Positions 10,299 to 17,635 of a stretch of DNA of 40,771 bases are shown one piece after another. The position numbers and the translations under genes are program-made. The first letter of the stretch is position 1. Each line of letters starts with the position of its first letter. The stretch is taken from IMG/VR virus record IMGVR_UViG_3300010885_027938, positions 1 to 40,771 of that record; one strand, written 5' to 3'. The notes under the pieces are model-generated. The model did not search any database. It was not told the origin of the DNA and was given only the letters and a program-made list of their open reading frames with translations. This DNA is from a virus.

Positions 10299-12754
10299 TA
10301 TGCAATCACCTCATTAGTGCCCGTTGGGGCTGGGACTAGGTTCTGTGCACCTGGAGCTGGAGCATTTCCAGCATTTGCCTCAGGTGGAAGCTGTGCTTGG
10401 TTCTCAGGCTGATTGAGTGACTGGCTTCCAGCTGCTCCCTGCTGTAGGGTACGCTGTGCGTTGTCTGCCTGTGCCTGGGTCATCTGCATCTGCTGCTGGA
10501 TCTGCTGTTGCTGCGTAGCCTGTGCAGCCTGCTGCTCCTGCATCTGCATCTGCTTGAATGTCCCCATCACATTGGCCATTGTGGCCACGGCTGCTGGGTT
10601 GAGTGTTGCATCGGTCTGCTCGTCTCGGATGAGGTCCTTCTCGCCGATTGGGTCCTCAACACCGACACGGTCCATTGCCCGCTCTGCGCTCCAGATACGG
10701 TTCTGTACCAAATTGATTGCAGTGCTTGCAAGCTCAAGTGTGTCTCGTGGTGTAAGCTCAGGGGCAACGATCTCAATGCGGTACTCACCAGCAATGAGGG
10801 ACTTGACGCCTGGCTCCTTGGCCTCCCAGATCCGTGCGCACATCTCCCATACCTGCTTCATCCAGGAGTAGAAGACCTTGCGCTTAGGGGCAAGGCGTGA
10901 CTCGTAGTTAGCGATGAGTGCCGCAATGGCCCGTGAGGAGCCAAGGACCTGTGCTGGGGCAAGCCCCAGGAGTAGGTCATTAAGTCCAGTTGCTACCGTA
11001 AGCTCACGGTCAATGCGGGCAATGTAGGCCTCAATCTGGAACTGTGGAATGAATGGCTGGATTGCACGGAGCTCGTTGCCAGGTCCAGGTGTCGCAACAC
11101 GGCCAGGCTTTGGCAGAGCATTTGGTGGTACCTCATCAGGTGCCTCGGCACCAACGAGCTGCCACATCTGCCCCCCAACGATGGACTGAATCATCTGTGC
11201 CATAGCGGTAACCCGCTCATCCTTCTCTCGGAGGAGCTGCTCTGGATCATAGAGCGCAGGCTTTCCGTATGGGCTACCTGGGATCTTCCCATTTGGAAGA
11301 TGGATGTACGGGATCTTTCCAGCGTATTCTGGGTGTGCATCATTCTTTACGAGTGTGTTGCCCACATAGATTGCGTTATATACAAGCGGTGCCTCACCTG
11401 GATTGGTTGCAACCTTGTACCAGTAGTCGTAGACTTCAATCTGCATCTGCTCGTAGGCGGTCTCACGCTTAAGTGGGTTCCGCTCAAAGGCGTTGGCCCA
11501 GACATTGCCAATTGGGTCGGCGTGGTCTCCACGGCTTGTGTATGGGTACCACTTCTCACCCTGCTTAACAGGGATCACATTGACGCCCCAGTCCTCCTGG
11601 ATTGCCTGTGGGCTCATACCGTAGGTGTAGAGTGCCCAGTCTAGGCGGTTATAGTCGCTGTTTCCAAATCCAAGGTAAAGGTTCTCTGGTCGCTCAATGA
11701 CGGTGACCTTTGGGATACGCTCAATCGGGTCCCAATAGACCTTGGCCGCCGTGTGTCCGTAGAGCTCCTTGAGGAGTGCAGCCTGCTCGTGGAGTAGGTC
11801 AATGTCATTGGCGTCCCACCAACGGAAGTAGAGCTGCTCACGGAGCTGCGCCGCCGCTCGGTCCTCTGGCTTCTGGCCAGTTGGGACGTAGTTGATGACT
11901 GGACGGACTGCCTGAATTGCGGCAGGGATCTGGACATAGGCGTGGTGGATGTTGACGGAGACGTGTGCGCGACCAGCGAGTCGTGCGCTTGGATCCTCTG
12001 ACCAGTGGTCTGCACCACCAAGGGTCATTGTCTCTGGGTGGTAGAGGTTATCCATTCGGCGGAAGAGGGCCTTGAGGCGGTTCTGCTCTGGGTCAACTAG
12101 CTGCTTACGCCCAAGGATCTCTTGAAGCAGTGTAAAGTCATCGCTGTTCTTTGGGTCAAGCTCTTGAGCAACCAAAGATGACTCAAGCATCTTAAGTGAG
12201 GCAGCCTCAGATGGAAGAAGTTTCTCAACGTTTGGCTGAATGCGGAGTGTCCCACGTCCGCCGCGAAGGCCAGCAGAGAACGGATTTCCAGCACTCTTTG
12301 GTAACTTTGATGTAGCATTAAATCTTGATGGGGAATTAGCAATAGATCCACCAGCACTTGGAGCAGTGCGTGTGTTTCCTACAACTGGTGCATTTCCATT
12401 AGTTATACTATCATTAGATGCAGACGGGTAGAGGGACTGGTTTCCACCGCTTCGGTTTACCTTGCTTGGGCTGGTTACAATGGATCCGCCAACCTGGCCA
12501 TCATTTGGAGTCTGGCGAGATGCTGGACCAGCGCCACGAGTAGCATTAACCTTACTTGGGGAGGTTGCAATCGGCTTGCTATTATTTAGCTGCTCACTAA
12601 TACGCTGACCACGAGCAAGCTTAATGGCCTTGTCAATTGCGGAGCCAATGGATGCAATCTGTTCAGGTGTTGCTACATCTGGGTCAGTTGTATACTGACC
12701 AGGGATGCCACGCGTTCCCTGAAATGCTGCTGGAATCTTTCGTACCTTAGCCAT
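10298..12754 (-). CDS. Portal protein
   Basis: An 818-residue protein that I assign as the portal, the dodecameric ring through which DNA enters and leaves the head. Support comes from its place directly after the large terminase, its length, a central conserved-looking region (about residues 230-640), and a C-terminal Gln/Met-rich helical tail (MQMQEQQAAQATQQQQ) typical of portal barrels. Residues 1-190 are low complexity with repeated SPSKVN/SPSRFN-like motifs. The ATG at 12754 overlaps the terminase stop; a TTG one codon earlier is nearly as well placed relative to GGAG. The N-terminal 190 residues are unusually long for a portal. Confidence 0.75.
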   Translation of the reverse strand: MAKVRKIPAAFQGTRGIPGQYTTDPDVATPEQIASIGSAIDKAIKLARGQRISEQLNNSKPIATSPSKVNATRGAGPASRQTPNDGQVGGSIVTSPSKVNRSGGNQSLYPSASNDSITNGNAPVVGNTRTAPSAGGSIANSPSRFNATSKLPKSAGNPFSAGLRGGRGTLRIQPNVEKLLPSEAASLKMLESSLVAQELDPKNSDDFTLLQEILGRKQLVDPEQNRLKALFRRMDNLYHPETMTLGGADHWSEDPSARLAGRAHVSVNIHHAYVQIPAAIQAVRPVINYVPTGQKPEDRAAAQLREQLYFRWWDANDIDLLHEQAALLKELYGHTAAKVYWDPIERIPKVTVIERPENLYLGFGNSDYNRLDWALYTYGMSPQAIQEDWGVNVIPVKQGEKWYPYTSRGDHADPIGNVWANAFERNPLKRETAYEQMQIEVYDYWYKVATNPGEAPLVYNAIYVGNTLVKNDAHPEYAGKIPYIHLPNGKIPGSPYGKPALYDPEQLLREKDERVTAMAQMIQSIVGGQMWQLVGAEAPDEVPPNALPKPGRVATPGPGNELRAIQPFIPQFQIEAYIARIDRELTVATGLNDLLLGLAPAQVLGSSRAIAALIANYESRLAPKRKVFYSWMKQVWEMCARIWEAKEPGVKSLIAGEYRIEIVAPELTPRDTLELASTAINLVQNRIWSAERAMDRVGVEDPIGEKDLIRDEQTDATLNPAAVATMANVMGTFKQMQMQEQQAAQATQQQQIQQQMQMTQAQADNAQRTLQQGAAGSQSLNQPENQAQLPPEANAGNAPAPGAQNLVPAPTGTNEVIA

Positions 12755-14253
12755 CAATCACTCGCTCCATAATAGGTGAAGGCTGGATTCTCCAGTCCCT
12801 TCTCAGGATTACGCAATGCGTGTCGCACTGCGATTGCTAGTGCCATCACTGCGTCTTGTTCTAGTTTCTTGTCCTCTAGTCTATAGATCAATAATTGTCT
12901 CTTAAGTTCGTCCCAGGCACCGCCAATTGGAAATTCAATCTGCCCCTTGTCAATGACTGCCTTGAGGTCATTAAGGAGTTCAACCTTCTTGGCCTTGGTC
13001 CCACCAAAATCAAATCCACGGAGTGGACGGATGATGGAGAACTCCTGCTGGAATAGGCGACCACCAAGGCCCGTGGAATCCACGATGGTGGTGCAGAATG
13101 CGCCGTCCTGGCTGTAGAGGAGGTGCCCCTCTCGGACCATATTGACAACAGAGGAGATGCTCTGCTTGCCACCGCGCTTCCTAATCCTAACACCTTTCAG
13201 CTTTCCGCGCTGAGTTGTGTCAAGGGTGATGGCCCAGGTCGCGTCGTGGGAGATTCCTGGGTCTACCCCCTGGACATATCGGTGGGCCCTAATGGGGCTG
13301 GACTCATCCTCTGCCGTCTTGTAAGCCGCCAGGATTGACTGGCTCCAGAAGAAAGCGTCCCGTGCCTCAATGAAGTAGCCGTCAATGTTCTGCGGGATCA
13401 GGTAGGCTGCCTGCTGGCGGATGACGTCATCAAAGTTGTCCTGGGTCAGGCCGTATCCGATGTTGTCGCGGGTGGAGAGTCGGAAGGAGATGAACTTGTC
13501 ATCCCTTACTGGGTTCTCTGGGTTACCCTTCTCCCAGAGTTCGGAGTAGTCGTTGATGCCTTCGCTCGGCGTCCCAATGAAGTGGAGTGGACCACCAGTA
13601 GAAAGTCGGCGGAGGTTGAGTACCTCTTGGTAGATCATCACAAGGTGCGGCTCAAAGGCCGCTTCGTCAAATGAGATCCCGTTCATATCCTTACCAAGGA
13701 GTGCTTTGGCTCGGTCCTGCGTGGTTCGGAAGTGGATGCTGGCCCCACCGATGATTGGGTGGAACTTGATCCAGGGGTACTCACCTCGGTACTTCTTGCT
13801 GGTCTCAATGACTTTACCAAGTTCCTTGCTGATCGCACATCCGCGACCCCTCTGGGCTGGGTGTGCACTACCAAGGATGGTCTCAATCTCGCGGAAGACT
13901 AGCTCTGCGGTCTCCTGCTGGATACCTACGTGGTACCACTCGTATGGTGCATCCAGCCACTGTTGATATGAGGACTGGTCCCCAGCGATTGGGTTTTTGA
14001 TCCCTAGTTTATATAGCGCGTGGTGAAGGCAGACCACAGCCATAGCAAGAGTCTTTCCTGCGCGGTTACCTGCGGATACAACCGTTGTAATATACCGTGG
14101 ACGGTATCCATCTGAGCTCCGTTCGGAACAGGCCTTCCACCAGGCTACTTGTCCAGGATTGCCTTGAATACCCAGCCAGCGAAAAGCAAAGAATTCAATG
14201 TCCTCACGTCCGCGAGCCAGATCAGTAGCGATGTCATTGGTTAACTGTCTCAA
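12754..14253 (-). CDS. terL: Terminase large subunit
   Basis: A 499-residue DNA-packaging motor: ATPase plus nuclease that cuts concatemers and pumps DNA into the procapsid through the portal. The Walker A motif GNRAGKT is at residues 62-68, and the Walker B motif GISFDEA at 192-198 has the catalytic Glu. The nuclease domain begins near VQGVDPGISHD (Asp331). Length is normal for the family. The start is TTG at 14253, overlapping the stop of the previous gene (TTGA); the ribosome site is weak, so translation is probably coupled. The portal gene follows immediately, as is standard. Confidence 0.95.
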   Translation of the reverse strand: MRQLTNDIATDLARGREDIEFFAFRWLGIQGNPGQVAWWKACSERSSDGYRPRYITTVVSAGNRAGKTLAMAVVCLHHALYKLGIKNPIAGDQSSYQQWLDAPYEWYHVGIQQETAELVFREIETILGSAHPAQRGRGCAISKELGKVIETSKKYRGEYPWIKFHPIIGGASIHFRTTQDRAKALLGKDMNGISFDEAAFEPHLVMIYQEVLNLRRLSTGGPLHFIGTPSEGINDYSELWEKGNPENPVRDDKFISFRLSTRDNIGYGLTQDNFDDVIRQQAAYLIPQNIDGYFIEARDAFFWSQSILAAYKTAEDESSPIRAHRYVQGVDPGISHDATWAITLDTTQRGKLKGVRIRKRGGKQSISSVVNMVREGHLLYSQDGAFCTTIVDSTGLGGRLFQQEFSIIRPLRGFDFGGTKAKKVELLNDLKAVIDKGQIEFPIGGAWDELKRQLLIYRLEDKKLEQDAVMALAIAVRHALRNPEKGLENPAFTYYGASD

Positions 14254-14555
14254 GACTTCTTCGCCTGTAGGCGAGATGAAATGCTCTTTGCCCTGGAGCG
14301 AGCATCCGCTTTGCTGCTAGAACCCCAGGCCTGAAGCGACAGAAGGAGTCGGGTCGGCTTCCCCTTCGCATCGCGTTCAGGACCTGGAGAATTTCCCATT
14401 CGTGCGAGGAATGATGCGCGTCGCGGATTGTCGCCGCTCTTGACTGGAGCCTTCAGTGTGCCGCCAGTCTGCGCCTTGTATGAAGCCCGACCCTTAGCGT
14501 TGAGACCACCATTTGGGTTCTGTCCCTCTTTACGCTGCCACGCTGATGTCTTCAA
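14250..14555 (-). CDS. Small basic protein, DUF6321-like
   Basis: A 101-residue, very basic protein (many Lys and Arg). The run GQNPNGGLNAKGRASY at about residues 11-26 and the segment NPRRASFLARMG resemble a conserved phage family I know as DUF6321; that match is from memory and no function is established for it. It lies directly before the large terminase and overlaps it by 4 bases, so a nucleic-acid-binding role in packaging is possible. Start TTG at 14555 with GAGG 7 bases upstream, overlapping the stop of the glycosyltransferase gene. Confidence 0.7.
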   Translation of the reverse strand: MKTSAWQRKEGQNPNGGLNAKGRASYKAQTGGTLKAPVKSGDNPRRASFLARMGNSPGPERDAKGKPTRLLLSLQAWGSSSKADARSRAKSISSRLQAKKS

Positions 14556-15088
14556 TCTCTTACCTCATTGTGGAAATATAATACTTCTGCGACCCTTGTG
14601 ATCTTTCCACCGTGACCCGCAAGACCGTTGATGAATGTTCCGTCTGCCTCGTAGTGGCGATCCTTGTATCCAACGCTACGAGCATAAGATGTCTTAACAA
14701 TGTAATTGCCAGAGGTTGAACTTCCAGAACTAAAGTTTGGAGTGGAGGACTTGCTCCATCCGCAGAAGACAACATCGCTGCCTTCCTGCGCCATCATCTT
14801 TTCGATGTAGGTCTTGTCGTACGAGTCGTCGTGGTTGAACCAGCCCGTGTAGTCAGATGTCGCCAGGTCAAGCCCCTTGGCTCGCTTCTCGTGTCCCCAG
14901 TCGTTGCGGTTCGGTTCCGCATAGAATGTAGCGCCAGTGTAGAGTTTTCTCGCAATTTCGCAAGGAGTGTCAGAAGCAAGAACAATGATTTCATCTGGCG
15001 GTCTACTCTGAGCGAGAAGCGCAGCAACCGTCCGAATCATTGCCGCTTCGTTCTCGTGAACAGTCACAACTGCTGTGAACGTCGCCAC
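14552..15088 (-). CDS. GT2-like glycosyltransferase (short GT-A domain)
   Basis: A 178-residue protein with the fold signature of family 2 glycosyltransferases, which move a sugar from a nucleotide-sugar to an acceptor. Visible features are the N-terminal VVTVHENEAAMIRTVAALL strand-helix, PDEIIVLASD, and a DXD-like metal site FNHDD (residues 84-88). It is shorter than usual (220-300 residues) and lacks an obvious acceptor domain. The start GTG at 15088 has a good GGGAGG site. It overlaps the 3' end of the cytidylyltransferase gene by 86 bases in another frame, so the pair is likely to be co-translated and to work on one glycan. Confidence 0.75.
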   Translation of the reverse strand: MATFTAVVTVHENEAAMIRTVAALLAQSRPPDEIIVLASDTPCEIARKLYTGATFYAEPNRNDWGHEKRAKGLDLATSDYTGWFNHDDSYDKTYIEKMMAQEGSDVVFCGWSKSSTPNFSSGSSTSGNYIVKTSYARSVGYKDRHYEADGTFINGLAGHGGKITRVAEVLYFHNEVRD

Positions 15089-15503
15089 GGATCCTCCCGA
15101 TGATGTCGCTTGTTGAGATGCCCTTAGTGTATGGAATGTAGAGCATTGAGATGCCCCTCATATGCAACCATTCGTGGCTGATCCCAAGTTGGTCAATGAG
15201 TGCATCTCCAGTCCAGTCATCACCGTGGGCAATGTACCTGACTTCTTTGTCACGGATTGTGTCAATTGTCAGACCGCTGTCTTCGTCTCCAATGTTTGTG
15301 ATGACATCATCAACCCAGCGGCAGGAACGAACCGACTCAATCCTCTCACCGAGGGTAAGGACTGGCTTACGCTTGTATCGATCACAGAAGTCATCGGTGT
15401 TGATTGCTACAATGACCTTGCCGTGTTGAGCGCATTGCTCAAGGAACCGAGCGTGTCCGTAATGGAATAAGTCAAACGTCCCGCCGACGTAGACCCAGCT
15501 CAC
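15003..15503 (-). CDS. TagD/glycerol-3-phosphate cytidylyltransferase-like nucleotidyltransferase
   Basis: A 166-residue enzyme of the cytidylyltransferase family, which couples CTP to a phosphorylated alcohol or sugar to make an activated CDP precursor. The signature GGTFDLFHYGH is at residues 7-17, with both catalytic His residues (H14, H17). RYKRKP at 42-47 and ISTSDIIGRIR at 129-139 are the other hallmark motifs. The catalytic domain ends near residue 141; the last 25 residues are Ser/Cys/Arg-rich and encoded in the overlap with the glycosyltransferase, so they look like read-on sequence rather than a domain. The start GTG overlaps the preceding stop (GTGA). The substrate is not deducible; glycerol-3-phosphate is the family's best-known one. 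Confidence 0.85.
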   Translation of the reverse strand: MSWVYVGGTFDLFHYGHARFLEQCAQHGKVIVAINTDDFCDRYKRKPVLTLGERIESVRSCRWVDDVITNIGDEDSGLTIDTIRDKEVRYIAHGDDWTGDALIDQLGISHEWLHMRGISMLYIPYTKGISTSDIIGRIRGDVHSSCDCSRERSGNDSDGCCASRSE

Positions 15504-16195
15504 GGAAGGATTGTTGGGGCGTTCTTCTTGGCCTTCAGTCTTGCCCGTGCAGCGACTTGAGTTGCGGTCAATGTTGATCCAGACTTGGCTAGGAGATTAA
15601 GTTTCTGCAGTCTTGCCTTCTGTGCAGTCTTTAGTGGATTTGCCACTGTCTGCTTAAGACCCTTTCCAGTATCAACCCTAAGATTACCATAGGCTGGTGT
15701 AGACGATGAGTCAATGCCAAGTTTATTAAGGATTGTCTGTCGATCACTGTCGCTATATCCGCCAACAAGATTTCCCTGGGCGTCCTCAATCTTAATGCCC
15801 AATGTGGTCAGGATTCTCTCAGCAGGCCTCTGCTCTGGAGTTAGCGCACCATATGCACGCTGGTACTGACGATTCTGCTTATTGGTAATCTTTCCAGCAC
15901 CAGCAACAGGGGCCATATTGTTTACCTTTACAAACGCCCTGTAGTTCTTGATTGCCTCTTCTGGGGTGATCCCCCTCTTGAGAGCAGAGAAGACTGGGTT
16001 TGATGAGATTTCGGTAGATGTATATGGGGTGCTGGTATCTGCAAGCTTATTCTTCCTAACAGCAGTACCATCGGTAGTGCCAGGAGCAGCAGTAGTGTCC
16101 CCAGTTGAGGACATACGGTTAATATCCTTGAGGATATTTGCTCCGTAGCTTGCAGTGTCTGCGGACCGACCGTACTTCCCCTTCTCCCGTGCCAT
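15500..16195 (-). CDS. Hypothetical protein, basic and disordered
   Basis: A 231-residue protein without a fold I recognise. It is basic, rich in Thr, Ala and Lys, and appears disordered at both ends. Residues about 70-160 carry a more ordered helical stretch (KRGITPEEAIKNYRAFVK; LTPEQRPAERILTTLGIKIE). It lies between the holin and the cytidylyltransferase genes. A minor virion protein is possible, given the surrounding structural genes, but nothing in the sequence proves that. The ATG at 16195 follows GGGAG at good spacing. Confidence 0.6.
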   Translation of the reverse strand: MAREKGKYGRSADTASYGANILKDINRMSSTGDTTAAPGTTDGTAVRKNKLADTSTPYTSTEISSNPVFSALKRGITPEEAIKNYRAFVKVNNMAPVAGAGKITNKQNRQYQRAYGALTPEQRPAERILTTLGIKIEDAQGNLVGGYSDSDRQTILNKLGIDSSSTPAYGNLRVDTGKGLKQTVANPLKTAQKARLQKLNLLAKSGSTLTATQVAARARLKAKKNAPTILP

Positions 16196-16196
16196 C

Positions 16197-16409
16197 CTAT
16201 TCTCCCTTGTAGCCGAATGCTACGTCGTTAGGGTTCAGCCATCGGAGGATAACTGGGAATACTGCTGCAATTCCAGCAGATAGGATGCTTTTTACAGCGT
16301 CTCCGTTAAGGTCAAATGCCGACCCGCCGAAGGCGATGAACTGTGCCACGCAGGCAGCAGCAAATGATCGACCCCAAGATGCGAGAAGTGCCTTCTGTTC
16401 CTTATTCAT
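16197..16409 (-). CDS. Holin-like small membrane protein
   Basis: A 70-residue protein with two hydrophobic segments (about residues 10-25 and 36-53) joined by a short polar turn, and a polar C-terminus. Holins form membrane holes that trigger lysis and release the endolysin. The size, topology and position directly after the endolysin gene support the call. The start ATG at 16409 is preferred over an upstream ATG because AGGAG lies 6 bases before it. The hydrophobicity profile is only moderately holin-like, so the call rests partly on context. Confidence 0.7.
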   Translation of the reverse strand: MNKEQKALLASWGRSFAAACVAQFIAFGGSAFDLNGDAVKSILSAGIAAVFPVILRWLNPNDVAFGYKGE

Positions 16410-16417
16410 AGTGTCTC

Positions 16418-16984
16418 CTACTTCTTTACAATGATGCAACGCTTAAACGGTGCGTCACCCTTGCTTGAGGCGATTGCCTTCAGTTCCTTCTCCGTCACCG
16501 TGACGGCAAACTTTTCCTTACCCTTACCGCTGAATGTTGGGTCCGCAAACTGAAACCCGTGGTCCTCGCACCAGGCTGCTGCGGTCATATGACCGTACGT
16601 CGCGCCAGCGTGCCTACCGATGTATCGTTTGTGCCACGCGCTGATGGCCTGTGGTGGGTAGTTCTTTGCTGCCTCTACGTTGATGATGAGTGCGGCGCCA
16701 TTCTTGAGGCTTGCCACGCAATCGTCCCAGTCCCTCGGATATCTGGCGTTGGCGCCAAGTACCTTGCAGGTCTTGATTAGATCCCATAGACTTGAACCAT
16801 TGTCGCTGACACCCTGCTTCTCCTTGAATCCAGTAGCCTTCTCTTTTGCCTTAATACCGTCACCAGCGGTGATCTCCTTGCCAAGGACCCAGGAGGATGC
16901 GCAGGCGGCGCTTGATGGACCGCAGTCGTCAAGTACGCCGCCAGCCTCTACGTGGTCAAGCTGTGACCTAACCTTCAATTGCAT
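16418..16984 (-). CDS. Endolysin, C39-like cysteine peptidase
   Basis: A 188-residue protein with the layout of a C39/papain-like peptidase: DDCGPSSAACASSW with the putative catalytic Cys21, YGHMTAAAW with His132, and FADPT with Asp148. In phages this fold serves as an endolysin that cuts peptidoglycan cross-links. The next gene is holin-like, completing a lysis pair. No signal peptide or separate wall-binding domain is visible. The ATG at 16984 has AGGAG 7 bases upstream and overlaps the preceding gene by 17 bases. A role as a virion-associated or maturation peptidase is less likely given the neighbouring holin. Confidence 0.75.
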   Translation of the reverse strand: MQLKVRSQLDHVEAGGVLDDCGPSSAACASSWVLGKEITAGDGIKAKEKATGFKEKQGVSDNGSSLWDLIKTCKVLGANARYPRDWDDCVASLKNGAALIINVEAAKNYPPQAISAWHKRYIGRHAGATYGHMTAAAWCEDHGFQFADPTFSGKGKEKFAVTVTEKELKAIASSKGDAPFKRCIIVKK

Positions 16985-17453
16985 CAAGCGGCTCCTTAAT
17001 CTCTGTTGCCTCTAGGATCTGGTAGGTTGCCCCACCCCCAAGGATGCCTGCAAGAGTGAGTGCAATCTCTCGATCTGCGCCCTTCTCCTGTCGTCGGTCA
17101 ATCATCTCCTGTGCGCGGAGTCCTTCAGCAAGGGTCGGAGTCATTAGACCCTCTTCAACTGCGGAGTGTACGTAGTCACGGACAAGTCCTGCCAGATCAC
17201 CGCTGCCCTTGATCGTCTTCTGCTGCCTCTGCATTACCTTGACGGCCTGCTGGCGAAGTCTCTCGTGTGGCTCGGTTAGATGTTCACGCTTATGCTTACC
17301 GAGAGTTATTCGGCTAATGTACTGGGCGTTCTCTTCAAGCCATTCGGAGATTCTCTGATCGGGGACTTGGTCCCTCATCTTCTTATTAATTGTCTCGACC
17401 AGGGGTGACCTACAGACGTGGCACCCCGTCAGGACGGGGGCTAGTTCGGTCAC
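16968..17453 (-). CDS. Possible small terminase or DNA-binding protein with zinc-HTH N-terminus
   Basis: A 161-residue protein. The N-terminus has a CHVC pair (Cys11, Cys14) followed by a helix-turn-helix-like region (about residues 18-50; DQRISEWLEENAQYISRITL) and a basic KHKREHL. The middle is a helical oligomerisation-type stretch. This is the plan of several phage small terminases, which recognise the packaging site and load DNA onto the large subunit. No other small-terminase candidate was found in the genome. It is 2.7 kb from terL rather than adjacent, which weakens the call; a transcription regulator is the alternative. The start is GTG at 17453, overlapping the stop before it. Confidence 0.5.
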   Translation of the reverse strand: MTELAPVLTGCHVCRSPLVETINKKMRDQVPDQRISEWLEENAQYISRITLGKHKREHLTEPHERLRQQAVKVMQRQQKTIKGSGDLAGLVRDYVHSAVEEGLMTPTLAEGLRAQEMIDRRQEKGADREIALTLAGILGGGATYQILEATEIKEPLDAIEG

Positions 17454-17635
17454 TCAATGACCTCTGGTGGCTGTGAGAATGTCCCGTCTTCATTACGAAT
17501 GAACTTAGGTCCAACGAAAATGTCCGTGACATCAATGACTTCTGCACCCTCAACGGTGTACCAGGACCCATCGCCCTCAATGGCGATGACGTTCTCAACA
17601 ATATTATTTCGTACAATGGCGTATCGTCTTACCAC
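17450..17635 (-). CDS. Small fibre-associated protein
   Basis: A 61-residue beta-rich protein whose start RRYAIVRNNIVENVIA and later WYTVEG resemble the many small proteins encoded directly after tail-fibre genes in phages. Such proteins often carry the pattern of a 'Y-A-I-V-..-V-x-N-V-I' strand pair, with no settled function (fibre tip or chaperone roles have been proposed for some). The start GTG at 17635 overlaps the fibre stop by 7 bases, so the two are likely co-translated. The assignment rests on the pattern and position. Confidence 0.65.
   Translation of the reverse strand: MVRRYAIVRNNIVENVIAIEGDGSWYTVEGAEVIDVTDIFVGPKFIRNEDGTFSQPPEVIE

Noticed and set aside
11131-11150. CTGATGA core on the minus strand inside the portal gene
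   Set aside because: No GAAA strand or matching stems nearby; it encodes conserved-looking portal residues.
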